DNA of 64,000 bases, from NCBI GenBank assembly GCA_963931525.1, contig OZ007023.1:1054001-1118000 (forward strand). Reading direction: 5' to 3'. Positions 26,439-34,108 of this stretch are shown here, in pieces. Within the stretch, counting starts at the first letter, position 1. Each line of letters starts with the position of its first letter. The position numbers and the translations under genes were made by a program. The notes beneath the pieces were generated by a model. The model was given only the letters and a program-made list of their open reading frames with translations, was not told where the DNA came from and searched no databases. Origin of the DNA: Fimenecus sp900545625 (GTDB lineage Bacteria > Bacillota > Clostridia > Oscillospirales > Acutalibacteraceae).

Positions 26439-27098
26439 TTATACCCGCAACGTTTTTACGTATTGCTTCGTCTCTTTATCCACCCGCAGGCTGTCGCGGA
26501 TCTTGCCGATGGTCATGTTCTGCACCTCGCGCGAAATCGTTTTCGCTTCCAGGATGGGCAGTACGCGATCTCGATACCGCACGAATGCAACCGACAGCGC
26601 CCAGGCAACCGCCATGTTGACATAATAAAAATCGCTTCGCAGGCTTTGCAAATACGCAAGCGCCATGTCGATGTATTCATCCGTAAGATAATAATCCATC
26701 AGCACGACCACGGCAAAGCGCAGCTCGTATTCCCGCTCGGAATCCATGTATTTCTGCAGATATTCCAAAAACGGCGCGCGGGCCTTTTCGATAAACCGCA
26801 TGGAAGATACCGCGCAGTCGCAGACCGCCCAGTTGTCGATCCTTGGCACAAAGACATCTAAGAGCCGTAGCCGCGTCGGGAAATCGAGCTTTTTGTACCC
26901 GATGTAAAAGCCGTGCAGCATGACCTCTTCATAATAGTCCCACGCAAAATCATCATTGTCGAGCTTTTTCCCAAGCTTCCGAAGCTGCGGGATGCGCACG
27001 CCGAGGATGCGGCTTTCGTCGAAGCCTGGCACCAGCTTTTTTTGAAAATCCCTGTACTGCGCGTCCGCAAGCGCAAATAATTCGGTTCGCACGTCCAT
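26439..27098 (-). CDS. DNA alkylation repair protein (AlkD family)
   Basis: 219 residues of HEAT-like helical repeats. AlkD-type DNA glycosylases excise positively charged alkylated bases. Visible family points: GVRIPQLRKLGKKL, the DNWAVCDCAVSS segment (the Trp-Asp region at the DNA face), YELRFAVVVLMDYYL and YYVNMAVAWALS. AAAGGTGA precedes the ATG at 27098; an upstream ATG at 27188 has no ribosome site. Single gene on this strand. Confidence 0.88.
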   Translation of the reverse strand: MDVRTELFALADAQYRDFQKKLVPGFDESRILGVRIPQLRKLGKKLDNDDFAWDYYEEVMLHGFYIGYKKLDFPTRLRLLDVFVPRIDNWAVCDCAVSSMRFIEKARAPFLEYLQKYMDSEREYELRFAVVVLMDYYLTDEYIDMALAYLQSLRSDFYYVNMAVAWALSVAFVRYRDRVLPILEAKTISREVQNMTIGKIRDSLRVDKETKQYVKTLRV

Positions 27099-27242
27099 AG
27101 AAATCACCTTTTGTATTATAGCAAAGCCCAGCGTACCATGCAAGATGGCACGGGAAAACGCATAACGAAAAAAGTCGGGAAAATGCAATTTTATGCTTGA
27201 CGAAACGGGTTTTGTATGCTATGATATTCGAGCGTTGAAAAT

Positions 27243-27318
27243 GCTGGTGTAGCTCAGTTGGTAGAGCAGCTGATTTGTAATCAGCAGGTCGGGGGTTCGA
27301 GTCCGTCCACCAGCTCCA
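27243..27318 (+). tRNA. tRNA-Thr (anticodon TGT), CCA encoded
   Basis: 76 bases with acceptor GCTGGTG/CACCAGC, D-arm GCTCAGTTGGTAGAGC, anticodon arm with loop TTTGTAA, T-arm GGGGGTTCGAGTCC and CCA at 27316-27318. The last 18 bases of the gene and three after it recur at 27482. Confidence 0.96.
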
Positions 27319-27502
27319 CCCTCGGCTATGCCGAATATTTTCATGGACGGACTCGAACCCTGTGAGGGTGAGCGCCGTAAAGAAAACAATTCGGTGAATT
27401 GTTTTTAGGCGCGAAGTGCGAGGGCGGTACTGTTGCGAAGCAACGGTGACCGAGCACGGAAAACGCGCGTAGCGCGGTTTCGTCCGTCCACCAGCTCCAC
27501 CC
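27301..27502. repeat. tRNA-Thr tail repeats: direct copy and inverted copy
   Basis: A 21-base piece covering the tRNA-Thr 3' end (27301-27321) is repeated exactly at 27482-27502. Between them, 27344-27360 is an exact 17-base inverted copy of the T-arm (27293-27309). The spacer also holds hairpins at 27383-27405 and near 27430-27446. No gene is supported in it. Confidence 0.88.
27383..27406 (+). terminator. terminator-like hairpin downstream of tRNA-Thr
   Basis: AAAACAATTC, loop GGT, GAATTGTTTT and a further T. The same design (GGT loop) is found at 28911-28935. Confidence 0.7.
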
Positions 27503-27576
27503 CTGATACAGAGTCCGAACGGACTTTGATAGCTGCACCGCAAAATTATAGATCGGTGGCGCAATAAACTAAATAT

Positions 27577-27661
<85 letters not shown>

Positions 27662-27693
27662 AAAATCCTCGTTCGTAAGAACGGGGATTTTTA
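27662..27693 (+). terminator. terminator after tRNA-Tyr
   Basis: AAAAATCCTCGTTC pairs with GAACGGGGATTTTT (one G-T pair) around a GTAA loop. Confidence 0.8.
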
Positions 27694-27696
27694 CTT

Positions 27697-27782
27697 TTTC
27701 ACTATTACCTCTTCACTCTTCACTTTTCTCTTAAATACAAGGATTTTCGGGAAGTAATAAGTAAGAAGTAATAGTGAAGAAG
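27697..27782. repeat. imperfect inverted repeat at the start of the islet
   Basis: TTCACTATTACCTCTTCACT (27698-27717) is partly mirrored by AAGTAATAGTGAAGAA near 27767-27782. Function unknown. Confidence 0.5.
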
Positions 27783-27906
27783 TTCACTCCGCCAACGGCG
27801 GAATATCACTGAAATTCAGGACAATATGGATTCGAACGACCGAAACGACGATATACCTTGTTTGATTTATAGTTTTATGCTAGAATTCAATAAAGGCGGT
27901 GATGTT

Positions 27907-28548
27907 GTGGCTAAAGAAAAAGATAAAGTAGGATTAAAAGAAATTGTAGCATACGAAAAAGCTCAAATGTTGCCTTTGAATTTTACAGTATCCTACATAC
28001 TGACACCTATTTATGCAGTTGTTTGCTTTTTGCTCATAGGAGCGTTTGCTGTTTTAATGGAAGTAGATGATGAAAAATATTTAGTTCACGGTTTATTGTG
28101 TTTGGGTGCTTTTGTTTTAATTTCAATTATCTTTTTGGCAAGCGTTCCACTTGTGCGAAAAAAAGCAATTAAAATGGAAATTGAACGATATGATTTTGAC
28201 ACTTCAGAAGAAGAATCACTTGAAATTTATGATTTTTCTACTGAAGAATTTTCTCTAAAATTTGATAAGTACGGAATGTATGTAAACGACGAACTGTTTT
28301 ATTACAACCATTTAAATAAAAATGTTGTAACAAGTAATTACTTGAAACGAGTAGGCGTGTACTTACAATTTGTTTTAGACGAAGAACATAGAGTTACCCT
28401 TTCGGTTAATCCCACAACTTTAAAAATGTTGGAAAGTTTTGAAATCAAATTAGATAATAGGAATATTTTAGATTATATTATTTCAAATAAAAAAGAAGCT
28501 TTCGAACAAATATACAATAAGGGATATGTAATTGTTTGTTATAAATAA
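27907..28548 (+). CDS. Two-span membrane protein of unknown function
   Basis: 213 residues from a GTG preceded by AAAGGCGGTGATG; ATG readings further upstream (27826, 27877) have no ribosome site. Two hydrophobic segments, about residues 19-47 (VSYILTPIYAVVCFLLIGAF) and 55-79 (LLCLGAFVLISIIFLASVPL), are followed by a charged, probably cytoplasmic part of about 130 residues rich in Glu, Asp, Tyr and Phe, loosely like YcxB-type proteins. Codon use is strongly A/T-ending, unlike the flanking genes. It lies inside the tRNA-Tyr islet. I do not recognise a function. Confidence 0.65.
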   Translation: MAKEKDKVGLKEIVAYEKAQMLPLNFTVSYILTPIYAVVCFLLIGAFAVLMEVDDEKYLVHGLLCLGAFVLISIIFLASVPLVRKKAIKMEIERYDFDTSEEESLEIYDFSTEEFSLKFDKYGMYVNDELFYYNHLNKNVVTSNYLKRVGVYLQFVLDEEHRVTLSVNPTTLKMLESFEIKLDNRNILDYIISNKKEAFEQIYNKGYVIVCYK

Positions 28549-28613
28549 TTCTCTGGACTTATAATAATTTGTGTGCATAATTGTTGTTACCAAAAAAGAA
28601 AGGTGGCAGTAAT

Positions 28614-28790
28614 ATGAACAGAGAAGAATTGCAAGAAGAAATACGATTTTTATATGGACTTTGGTATAGGTATTATCTTCTCTATACTTTTCTTAGGGAT
28701 AATAAAAGAGAATTAGAGTTAGTATCAAAACTGCAGGAAAAGCAAAACGAGCTTTTACGGCTTATTGACTTTGCAAAAGACCAACTTTAA
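28614..28790 (+). CDS. Small helical protein of unknown function
   Basis: 58 residues with AAAGGTGG before the ATG. Almost entirely helical and charged, with heptad-like leucines (LVSKLQEKQNELLRLIDFA) that suggest a short coiled coil, and a tyrosine-rich LYGLWYRYYLLYTFL stretch. A/T-rich codons as in its neighbour. It ends just before a strong terminator at 28823. It might partner the membrane protein upstream; no function is known to me. Confidence 0.55.
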   Translation: MNREELQEEIRFLYGLWYRYYLLYTFLRDNKRELELVSKLQEKQNELLRLIDFAKDQL

Positions 28791-28822
28791 GTTGGCATCC
28801 AAATGGTTCGGAACAGCCAAGC

Positions 28823-28860
28823 AAATTCCCCCGTCGTCTCCCGACGGGGGAATTTGTTTT
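28823..28860 (+). terminator. terminator after the small islet gene
   Basis: Perfect 14-bp stem AAATTCCCCCGTCG/CGACGGGGGAATTT followed by GTTTT. Confidence 0.85.
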
Positions 28861-29049
28861 GTGGCAAGAGAGAGTGAGATGAGAACAGCACGACCCGCCC
28901 GCAGGCGGGGAAAAACAGTCCGGTGGACTGTTTTTCAGTGCGCGGCTCGCGAATCCACTCTCTCCCACCAAACAATTCCTCTGTCGTCTCCCGACGGGGG
29001 AATTTGTTTTGTGGCAAGAGAGCGTGAGATGAGAACAGCACGTCCCGCC
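28831..29049. repeat. direct repeat of about 70 bases at the islet right end
   Basis: 28832-28898 and 28982-29048 are nearly identical (CGTCTCCCGACGGGGG, GTGGCAAGAGAG, GATGAGAACAGCACG). Between them are the GGT-loop hairpin (28911-28935) and the tRNA-Tyr tail copy (28950-28972). Confidence 0.85.
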
Positions 29050-29140
29050 ATTAAAATGCGAATAATATGTCTGACAAGCAAAATATTTTATGTAATACAT
29101 AAAATATTTTAAACAATACATTGTAATTCAAAAGATGTTA

Positions 29141-29740
29141 TGGTATAATAACCTCACGAATCTCTAAAAAAGCAGAGCTTTTAAGAGCTTCGGAGAACAT
29201 TGTATCATACCCGCTTCGCACTTGCGCGCTTCGCGGAGATGTATAATAACCTCACGAATCTCTAAAAAAGCAGAGCTTTTAAGAGCTTCGGAGAACATTG
29301 TATCATACCCGCTTCGCACTTGCGCGCTTCGCGGAGATGTATAATAACCTCACGAATCTCTAAAAAAGCAGAGCTTTTAAGAGCTTCGGAGAACATTGTA
29401 TCATACCCGCTTCGCACTTGCGCGCTTCGCGGAGATGGTATAATAACCTCACGAATCTCTAAAAAAGCAGAGCTTTTAAGAGCTTCGGAGAACATTGTAT
29501 CATACCTGCCTCGCACTTGCGCGCTCGGCGACATGGTATAATAACCTCACGAATCTCTAAAAAAGCAGAGCTTTTAAGAGCTTCGGAGAACATTGTATCA
29601 TACCTGCCTCGCACTTGCGCGCTCGGCGACATGGTATAATAACCTCACGAAGCTCTAAAAAGCAGAGCTTTTAAGAGCTTCGGAGAACATTGCATCATAC
29701 CCGCTTCCGCACTTGTGCGCTTCGCGGAGATGGTATAATC
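29141..29740. repeat. tandem array of six 98-99-bp units, each with TATAAT
   Basis: TATAATAACCTCACGAA recurs at 29144, 29242, 29340, 29439, 29537 and 29635, and a final TATAAT at 29734, so the period is 98-99 bases. Each unit carries CAGAGCTTTTAAGAGCTTCG, ACATTGTATCATACC and CGCACTTGCGCGCT-like blocks. The first three to four units are nearly identical; the last two vary. The period is not a multiple of three, so no reading frame is kept and coding is unlikely. The rest of 28791-29783 holds no gene I can support. Confidence 0.93.
29734..29739 (+). promoter_or_regulatory. -10 element supplied by the end of the tandem array
   Basis: TATAAT at the last array boundary lies 44 bases before the DUF2975 gene start. 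A matching -35 is weak (ACTTGT, 17 bases upstream). Confidence 0.45.
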
Positions 29741-29783
29741 CGTTTGAGCGGTCACGATGTTGTATTTTTTGGGAGGAACAGGC

Positions 29784-30284
29784 ATGAAAAACCGCCTTAT
29801 TGTCGGTCTCATACGCGTTTCTATTATTTTTTTGTTTGCGGTGGGCTTGGGGATCTGCGCCTTATGGTACCCGTTCGGTATTTCATTAGATACCGTGGGC
29901 GTCGTACAGGACGGCCCGGCCCCCATTACACTGGCACAGAGAATTTCTTTTTGGATGCAGCTCATTTTTATGTGGGCCGTATCTGTGCCCTGTTTCTATA
30001 CACTGCATCTCTTCTTTCGGTCTACCGGCTATGCCAAGCACGATGAGGTGTTCTGCCGGGAAAACGCACGCCTGTACCGAAAAGCGGCAATCGCGCTTCT
30101 GGTGGGTTCTGTTGCTTTGATTGCCGGGAATGTTCTGTTTATTTTTCTGGAATGGAATTCTTTTGCTACCGTGTATATTGTGCTCGGTGCAGTGGGACTT
30201 GTGTGCGCGCTTGCCTGCTATGTTGTATATCGCTATATTCTGAAAGCTGCGGCTATCCAAGAGGAGAATGACAGTATCCTATGA
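29784..30284 (+). CDS. DUF2975 family membrane protein
   Basis: 166 residues with four hydrophobic spans (about 6-29, 53-75, 98-122, 126-150). The layout and the adjacent small XRE regulator are those of the DUF2975/YozG-like pairs common in Firmicutes. GGGAGG precedes the ATG at 29784. The function of this membrane family is not known. The stop overlaps the regulator start (ATGA). Confidence 0.78.
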   Translation: MKNRLIVGLIRVSIIFLFAVGLGICALWYPFGISLDTVGVVQDGPAPITLAQRISFWMQLIFMWAVSVPCFYTLHLFFRSTGYAKHDEVFCRENARLYRKAAIALLVGSVALIAGNVLFIFLEWNSFATVYIVLGAVGLVCALACYVVYRYILKAAAIQEENDSIL

Positions 30285-30508
30285 TTGTTGTAAATCTCGA
30301 TGTTATGCTGGCAAAACGGAAAATGCGTGTAACGGAATTGTCCGAAAAGGTCGGGATCAGTATGACCAATCTTTCTTTGCTGAAAAACGGGAAGGTCAAA
30401 GGGCTGCGGTTTGAAACCTTGGATAAGATCTGCGCCGCCCTCGACTGTCAGCCCGGCGATATTCTGGAACGAACAGGCGAATGTGCAGAACCGGCACAGC
30501 GCGGATAA
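30281..30508 (+). CDS. XRE-family helix-turn-helix regulator (YozG-like)
   Basis: 75 residues; a single Cro/C1-type HTH: MLAKRKMRVTELSEKVGISM, TNLSLLKNGKVKGLRFETL, then CAALDCQPGDILE. Such short regulators usually sit beside DUF2975 proteins and probably control their own operon. Translationally coupled to the upstream gene by ATGA. Confidence 0.88.
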   Translation: MIVVNLDVMLAKRKMRVTELSEKVGISMTNLSLLKNGKVKGLRFETLDKICAALDCQPGDILERTGECAEPAQRG

Positions 30509-30510
30509 AA

Positions 30511-30550
30511 AACGCGGCGGGTAAAGTCGTATGACTTTACCCGCCGCATT
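30511..30550. terminator. bidirectional terminator
   Basis: GCGGCGGGTAAAGTC pairs perfectly with GACTTTACCCGCCGC between the convergent XRE and ACT genes, with A-rich and T-containing ends. Confidence 0.85.
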
Positions 30551-30559
30551 CTATCTGGT

Positions 30560-31000
30560 TCAGTCGGCAAACAACCCCGCAAGATCCTCCTGGGAGACGG
30601 GGCGCACCTGATTTTGCATCAGTACCTTGACCGCTTTTTCCGAGTCGTTCACGCGCAGCACCATGTACGCCATGTCTTTTTTGCGGGCGGTGAACGCGTA
30701 TGTGTACTCGATGTTGATACCGCCGTCGGTGAGTGCGGTGAGCATCTTGACAAGGCTGCCGGGCTTGTCGGTGATCTCCACGGCGAGCACCGGGGTGATC
30801 GAGCAGATGTAGCCCGCGTCCTTAACTACGCTGACCGTCTTATACGGATCGTCCACGATCAGGCGCAGGATGCCGAAATCCTGTGTTTCGGCAATGGAAA
30901 GCGCGCGCATATCGATTTGGGTCTTTTCTAAAAGACGGGTGAATTCCGCGAGCTGCCCGGGCTTGTTTTCCAGAAATACGGAAATTTGATTGATGGTCAT
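30560..31000 (-). CDS. ACT domain protein (tandem ACT)
   Basis: 146 residues with two ACT-type ligand-binding modules: ISVFLENKPGQLAEFTRLLE and VEITDKPGSLVKMLTALTD. Such proteins regulate or sense amino acids. It lies 16 bases downstream of a phenylacetate-CoA ligase gene, a pairing seen in many anaerobes that ferment aromatic amino acids. The ATG at 31000 follows AAAGGAG; longer readings overlap the ligase gene. Confidence 0.85.
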   Translation of the reverse strand: MTINQISVFLENKPGQLAEFTRLLEKTQIDMRALSIAETQDFGILRLIVDDPYKTVSVVKDAGYICSITPVLAVEITDKPGSLVKMLTALTDGGINIEYTYAFTARKKDMAYMVLRVNDSEKAVKVLMQNQVRPVSQEDLAGLFAD

Positions 31001-31016
31001 TGCCAAAACTCCTTTC

Positions 31017-32327
31017 TTAATAGAGGTTTCGCTTGTCGATGACGCGAACCGCCTTGCCCTCGCTTCGGGTGATGCTCTTGGGCGCAACGAGCTTGACGAT
31101 GGCGTGGATGCCGAGCATCGATTTCAGCGCGTCCACCAGTTCTTTTTCGCGAACGGCGACCTGCGAAAGATTGTCGGAGAACATCTCCGGCGTCATCTCC
31201 ACCTGCACCTCCAGCTTGTCGCTGTTGTTCTCACGGCTGACAACGATCTGATAGTTGGCGGGGTAGCCTTTGTTGAGAAGAACCGTTTCGATCTGGGAGG
31301 GGAACACGTTGACGCCGCGGATGATCAGCATATCGTCGCTGCGGCCCATGGGCTTGGACATGCGCACATGGGTGCGCCCGCAGGGGCATTTCTCGTAATT
31401 GAGCACGCAGATGTCGCGCGTGCGGTAGCGCAGCAGCGGGAACGCGTCTTTCGTGATGCAGGTAAAGACCAGTTCGCCGACGCTGCCTTCGGGAAGCACT
31501 TCGCCGGTTTCGGGGTCGATGATCTCCGGGATAAAGTGATCTTCGTTGATGTGCATGCCGTGCTGGTCACTGCATTCAAAGGAGACGCCGGGACCGGAGA
31601 TCTCCGTAAGTCCATAGATGTCGTACGCCGTGATGCCGAGCTTTTGTTCAATATCCCGCCGCATTTCTTCGGTCCAGGCCTCCGCGCCGAAGATGCCCGC
31701 TTTGAGCTTGATCTGATCCTGCAAGCCGCGCTCGCAGATGCTTTCCGCAAGATAGGCGGCGTAGGAGGGGGTGCAGCAGAGGATGGTGGAGCCTAAGTCG
31801 CACATGAATTGGATCTGCCGGTCGGTATTGCCGGAGGACATCGGTAAGGTCAGGCAGCCGACCTTGTGCGAGCCGCCGTTGAGTCCTGGGCCTCCGGTGA
31901 ACAGCCCATAGCCGTAGCAGACATGGCAGACGTCCTCGTTGGTGCCGCCCGCAGCCACAATGGCGCGCGCACAGCAGTCCTCCCAAAGATCAATGTCGTG
32001 CTGGGTGTAAAATGCCACGACGCGCCGCCCCGTGGTGCCGCTGGTGGATTGGATGCGTACGCAGTCTTTTAGCGGGACGGCCAGCAGCCCATAGGGGTAT
32101 GCTACGCGCAGATCTTCTTTGGTCAAGAAAGGCAGCTTGTGCAGATCGTCGACCGAACGGATGTCGTCGGGCGTAACGCCTTTTTCCTCCATCAGGCGGC
32201 GGTAATAGGGAACGTTTTCATACACGCGCTTGACCGTCGGGATCAGGCGCTCATTCTGCCATGCGCGGATCTGCTCGCGGCTGGCGCATTCGATTTCGGG
32301 TTGATAATAATGCTCCATACAGGGCAT
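31017..32327 (-). CDS. paaK: Phenylacetate-CoA ligase
   Basis: 436 residues. Activates phenylacetate or another aryl acid to its CoA thioester through an adenylate. Features: IQSTSGTTGRRVVAFYT (P-loop), YGLTEISGPGVSFEC, RYRTRDICVLN, and the C-terminal GRSDDMLIIRGVNVFPSQIE, all characteristic of PaaK. GAGGAAAGG before the ATG at 32327 decides this start, although an ATG at 32318 is also usable. The likely role is in aryl-acid or aromatic amino acid metabolism with the ACT protein; substrate not proven. Confidence 0.9.
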   Translation of the reverse strand: MPCMEHYYQPEIECASREQIRAWQNERLIPTVKRVYENVPYYRRLMEEKGVTPDDIRSVDDLHKLPFLTKEDLRVAYPYGLLAVPLKDCVRIQSTSGTTGRRVVAFYTQHDIDLWEDCCARAIVAAGGTNEDVCHVCYGYGLFTGGPGLNGGSHKVGCLTLPMSSGNTDRQIQFMCDLGSTILCCTPSYAAYLAESICERGLQDQIKLKAGIFGAEAWTEEMRRDIEQKLGITAYDIYGLTEISGPGVSFECSDQHGMHINEDHFIPEIIDPETGEVLPEGSVGELVFTCITKDAFPLLRYRTRDICVLNYEKCPCGRTHVRMSKPMGRSDDMLIIRGVNVFPSQIETVLLNKGYPANYQIVVSRENNSDKLEVQVEMTPEMFSDNLSQVAVREKELVDALKSMLGIHAIVKLVAPKSITRSEGKAVRVIDKRNLY

Positions 32328-32389
32328 CGTTCCTTTCCTCAATGAGATGATGGGATAAAACAGCGGATATCCAACCATTTTACAAAGCT

Positions 32390-32418
32390 AATATACCACT
32401 TTATAGCGGTAAAGTAAA
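32390..32418 (-). promoter_or_regulatory. possible paaK promoter
   Basis: On the minus strand TTTACT (32418-32413) and TATATT (32395-32390) are 17 bases apart. Confidence 0.45.
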
Positions 32419-32813
32419 TAAATTTCTGTATAAATTTGGTGCTTTTATATAGTATTTTCCATTTGGCTGTATATGTTTGCACCCATTTGTAACGGAATAA
32501 CCAAAGCGTACCCAAAAGAGCGAAGACTCGGATAAACGCACGGCAGAAGAGGACATGGTACGTGTAAACGCAGCGATCGCACAGATCGTTTTTTCGTGGC
32601 GGGAAAACTTGTTGAGACGGTTTTTGCAGCGTTGCTCATTGTATTTGTATTTCCTATAGAAAACTATTGACTATAAGTATTTGCAAAGAAAACGGGCGCG
32701 AAGTAAAATGAAATCAGATCGGTGTTTTCGCAGTGTCAAGAACATGGGTCAAAAAGTATCCGTGCAAACAAACGGAGTGGCTTGGCCGGCAGAGACAGAA
32801 AGGGGCAGATCCT
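32419..32813. other. intergenic region without a recognised gene
   Basis: About 395 bases between divergent paaK and the reductase fusion gene. The left half is AT-rich. I see only the AGAAAGGGG ribosome site at 32798-32806 for the downstream gene and no convincing ORF, hairpin or RNA motif. Confidence 0.6.
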
Positions 32814-33902
32814 ATGGAATACAGACAACTGCCGCACGGGGACGAAACGGAAAAGTTCAGTGTGCTGGGGCTCGGCACGGGCGGCCTGCACCAAAACTCC
32901 GACGAGGAGATCGAAGCGGTCGTACGCACCGCCATACAAAACGGGATCAATTTCTTTGACCTGTGCGCGGGCGGCAGCAGCGTGTACGCGCCGTTCGGGC
33001 GCGCCATAGCGGGCAAACGCGGGCAGGTGTTTTTTCAACTGCACTTCGGCGCGGTCTATAACGAAAAGGGGGAATACGCCTGGACACGCGACCTCAAAAC
33101 CATTCAGAGCACTTTTGAATGGGAGCTTGCGACGCTCGGCACAGACTACACGGACTTCGGCTTTTTGCATTGTGTGGATGAGGACGAAGACTTCGACGAA
33201 CTGGTGCAGGCGGGTATCCTCGATTATGTTCAGACATTGAAAACGGCGGGCAGGGTGCGGCATATCGGGTTTTCTTCCCACACACCGTCGGTCGCCAACC
33301 GCCTGCTGGACACAGGGCTTGTAGATATGATGATGTTTTCCATCAATCCTGCGTATGATCTGGAGCAGGGCGACGAGCTCGGCGTCACACCGGTCGAGGT
33401 CAAAGAGATCGTCTATCAGGCGACCGCGTATTTAGGAATGGGGCGTGTGCTCCCGTTTTTGCACGCCGTCAACGATGTGCTTGCGTCAAACGGCGTCAAA
33501 CTGCCGCTTGACGGGCAGGCGACCACGACCGCCGAAAATCGTTTGGAGGCGGGCGAGCAGACGCAGGTTGATATTTTCGGCGAGGGGATGCGCGGCTTTT
33601 CACAGTCCGGCCCTGAAGAGAGCCGCCACATCAACCGCTGGCTTTCCGACAACTGCTTCGGTGATTACTACACCCGCACGGGGCTTGATTACAAGCAGCG
33701 CGAAATGATCACGTTCTGCTTCCTGGCAGCGCAGGGCGGCTGCGAGCCGCAGCTCACCTCCCACGCTGCGGCGAATCTCCGCATCGGCAACGATAAGGCT
33801 TTTCTGATCAAGGTCATTTCCCAGTGCCTGCCTTATATCGGCTATCCGCGCAGCCTTAACGCGCTGCGCTGCGTCAACGAAGCGGCGCAGAAAAACGGCT
33901 GA
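32814..33902 (+). CDS. Aldo/keto reductase - carboxymuconolactone decarboxylase-like fusion
   Basis: 362 residues built from two unrelated parts. Residues 1 to about 188 are an aldo/keto reductase N-terminal portion (VLGLGTGGLHQ, NFFDLCAGGSSVY with Asp49 and Tyr58, FFQLHFG with His77, HIGFSSHTPS, MMMFSINPAYDL). Residues about 191-362 match the C-terminal part of two-domain carboxymuconolactone decarboxylase-like proteins (VTPVEVKEIVYQATAYLGMGR, NCFGDYYTRTGLDYKQREM, GGCEPQLTSHAAANLRIGND in parts, YIGYPRSLNALRCVNE). The reductase barrel is cut short and the first decarboxylase repeat lacks its front half. It may be a deletion fusion of two adjacent genes; activity is uncertain. Confidence 0.8.
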   Translation: MEYRQLPHGDETEKFSVLGLGTGGLHQNSDEEIEAVVRTAIQNGINFFDLCAGGSSVYAPFGRAIAGKRGQVFFQLHFGAVYNEKGEYAWTRDLKTIQSTFEWELATLGTDYTDFGFLHCVDEDEDFDELVQAGILDYVQTLKTAGRVRHIGFSSHTPSVANRLLDTGLVDMMMFSINPAYDLEQGDELGVTPVEVKEIVYQATAYLGMGRVLPFLHAVNDVLASNGVKLPLDGQATTTAENRLEAGEQTQVDIFGEGMRGFSQSGPEESRHINRWLSDNCFGDYYTRTGLDYKQREMITFCFLAAQGGCEPQLTSHAAANLRIGNDKAFLIKVISQCLPYIGYPRSLNALRCVNEAAQKNG

Positions 33903-33968
33903 AAAATGCTGTGGAATTTGCATGTGCAAAAGGCACTGCATGAATTTTTCTGATCATACGGGGCTTTT

Positions 33969-34009
33969 AAAAACAGCTTTCGCCCGGAACACCGGCGAAA
34001 GCTGTTTTG
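33969..34009 (+). terminator. terminator after the reductase fusion
   Basis: AAAACAGCTTTCGCC pairs with GGCGAAAGCTGTTTT, then GCTTTG. Confidence 0.85.
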
Positions 34010-34048
34010 CTTTGTCGCACGCAGCACGCGCTGTACAGCCGTATTTGC

Positions 34049-34077
34049 TTGACAAGCCGGGGATTTTCGTGTAAGGT
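34049..34077 (+). promoter_or_regulatory. promoter of the DUF3267 gene
   Basis: TTGACA (34049-34054), 17-base spacer, TAAGGT (34072-34077). Confidence 0.6.
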
Positions 34078-34108
34078 AAAAGCAGGAGAATAATAGGGGG
34101 GTATACAA

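Noticed and set aside
26953..27564. Open frame on the minus strand across tRNA-Thr and its tail repeats
   Set aside because: It reads antisense through a tRNA gene and repeats and has no ribosome site or homology; a chance frame.
28778..29112. Frames on both strands within the islet right end
   Set aside because: They run through hairpins, the 70-base direct repeat and a tRNA tail copy, and show no protein-like composition.
29262..29534. Minus-strand frame with a repeated peptide in the tandem array
   Set aside because: The unit length of 98-99 bases does not keep a frame over the whole array, and no ribosome site is seen; it comes from the DNA repeat.
29141..29740. CRISPR array
   Set aside because: Units are head-to-tail without unique spacers of regular size, and no cas genes are in the window.
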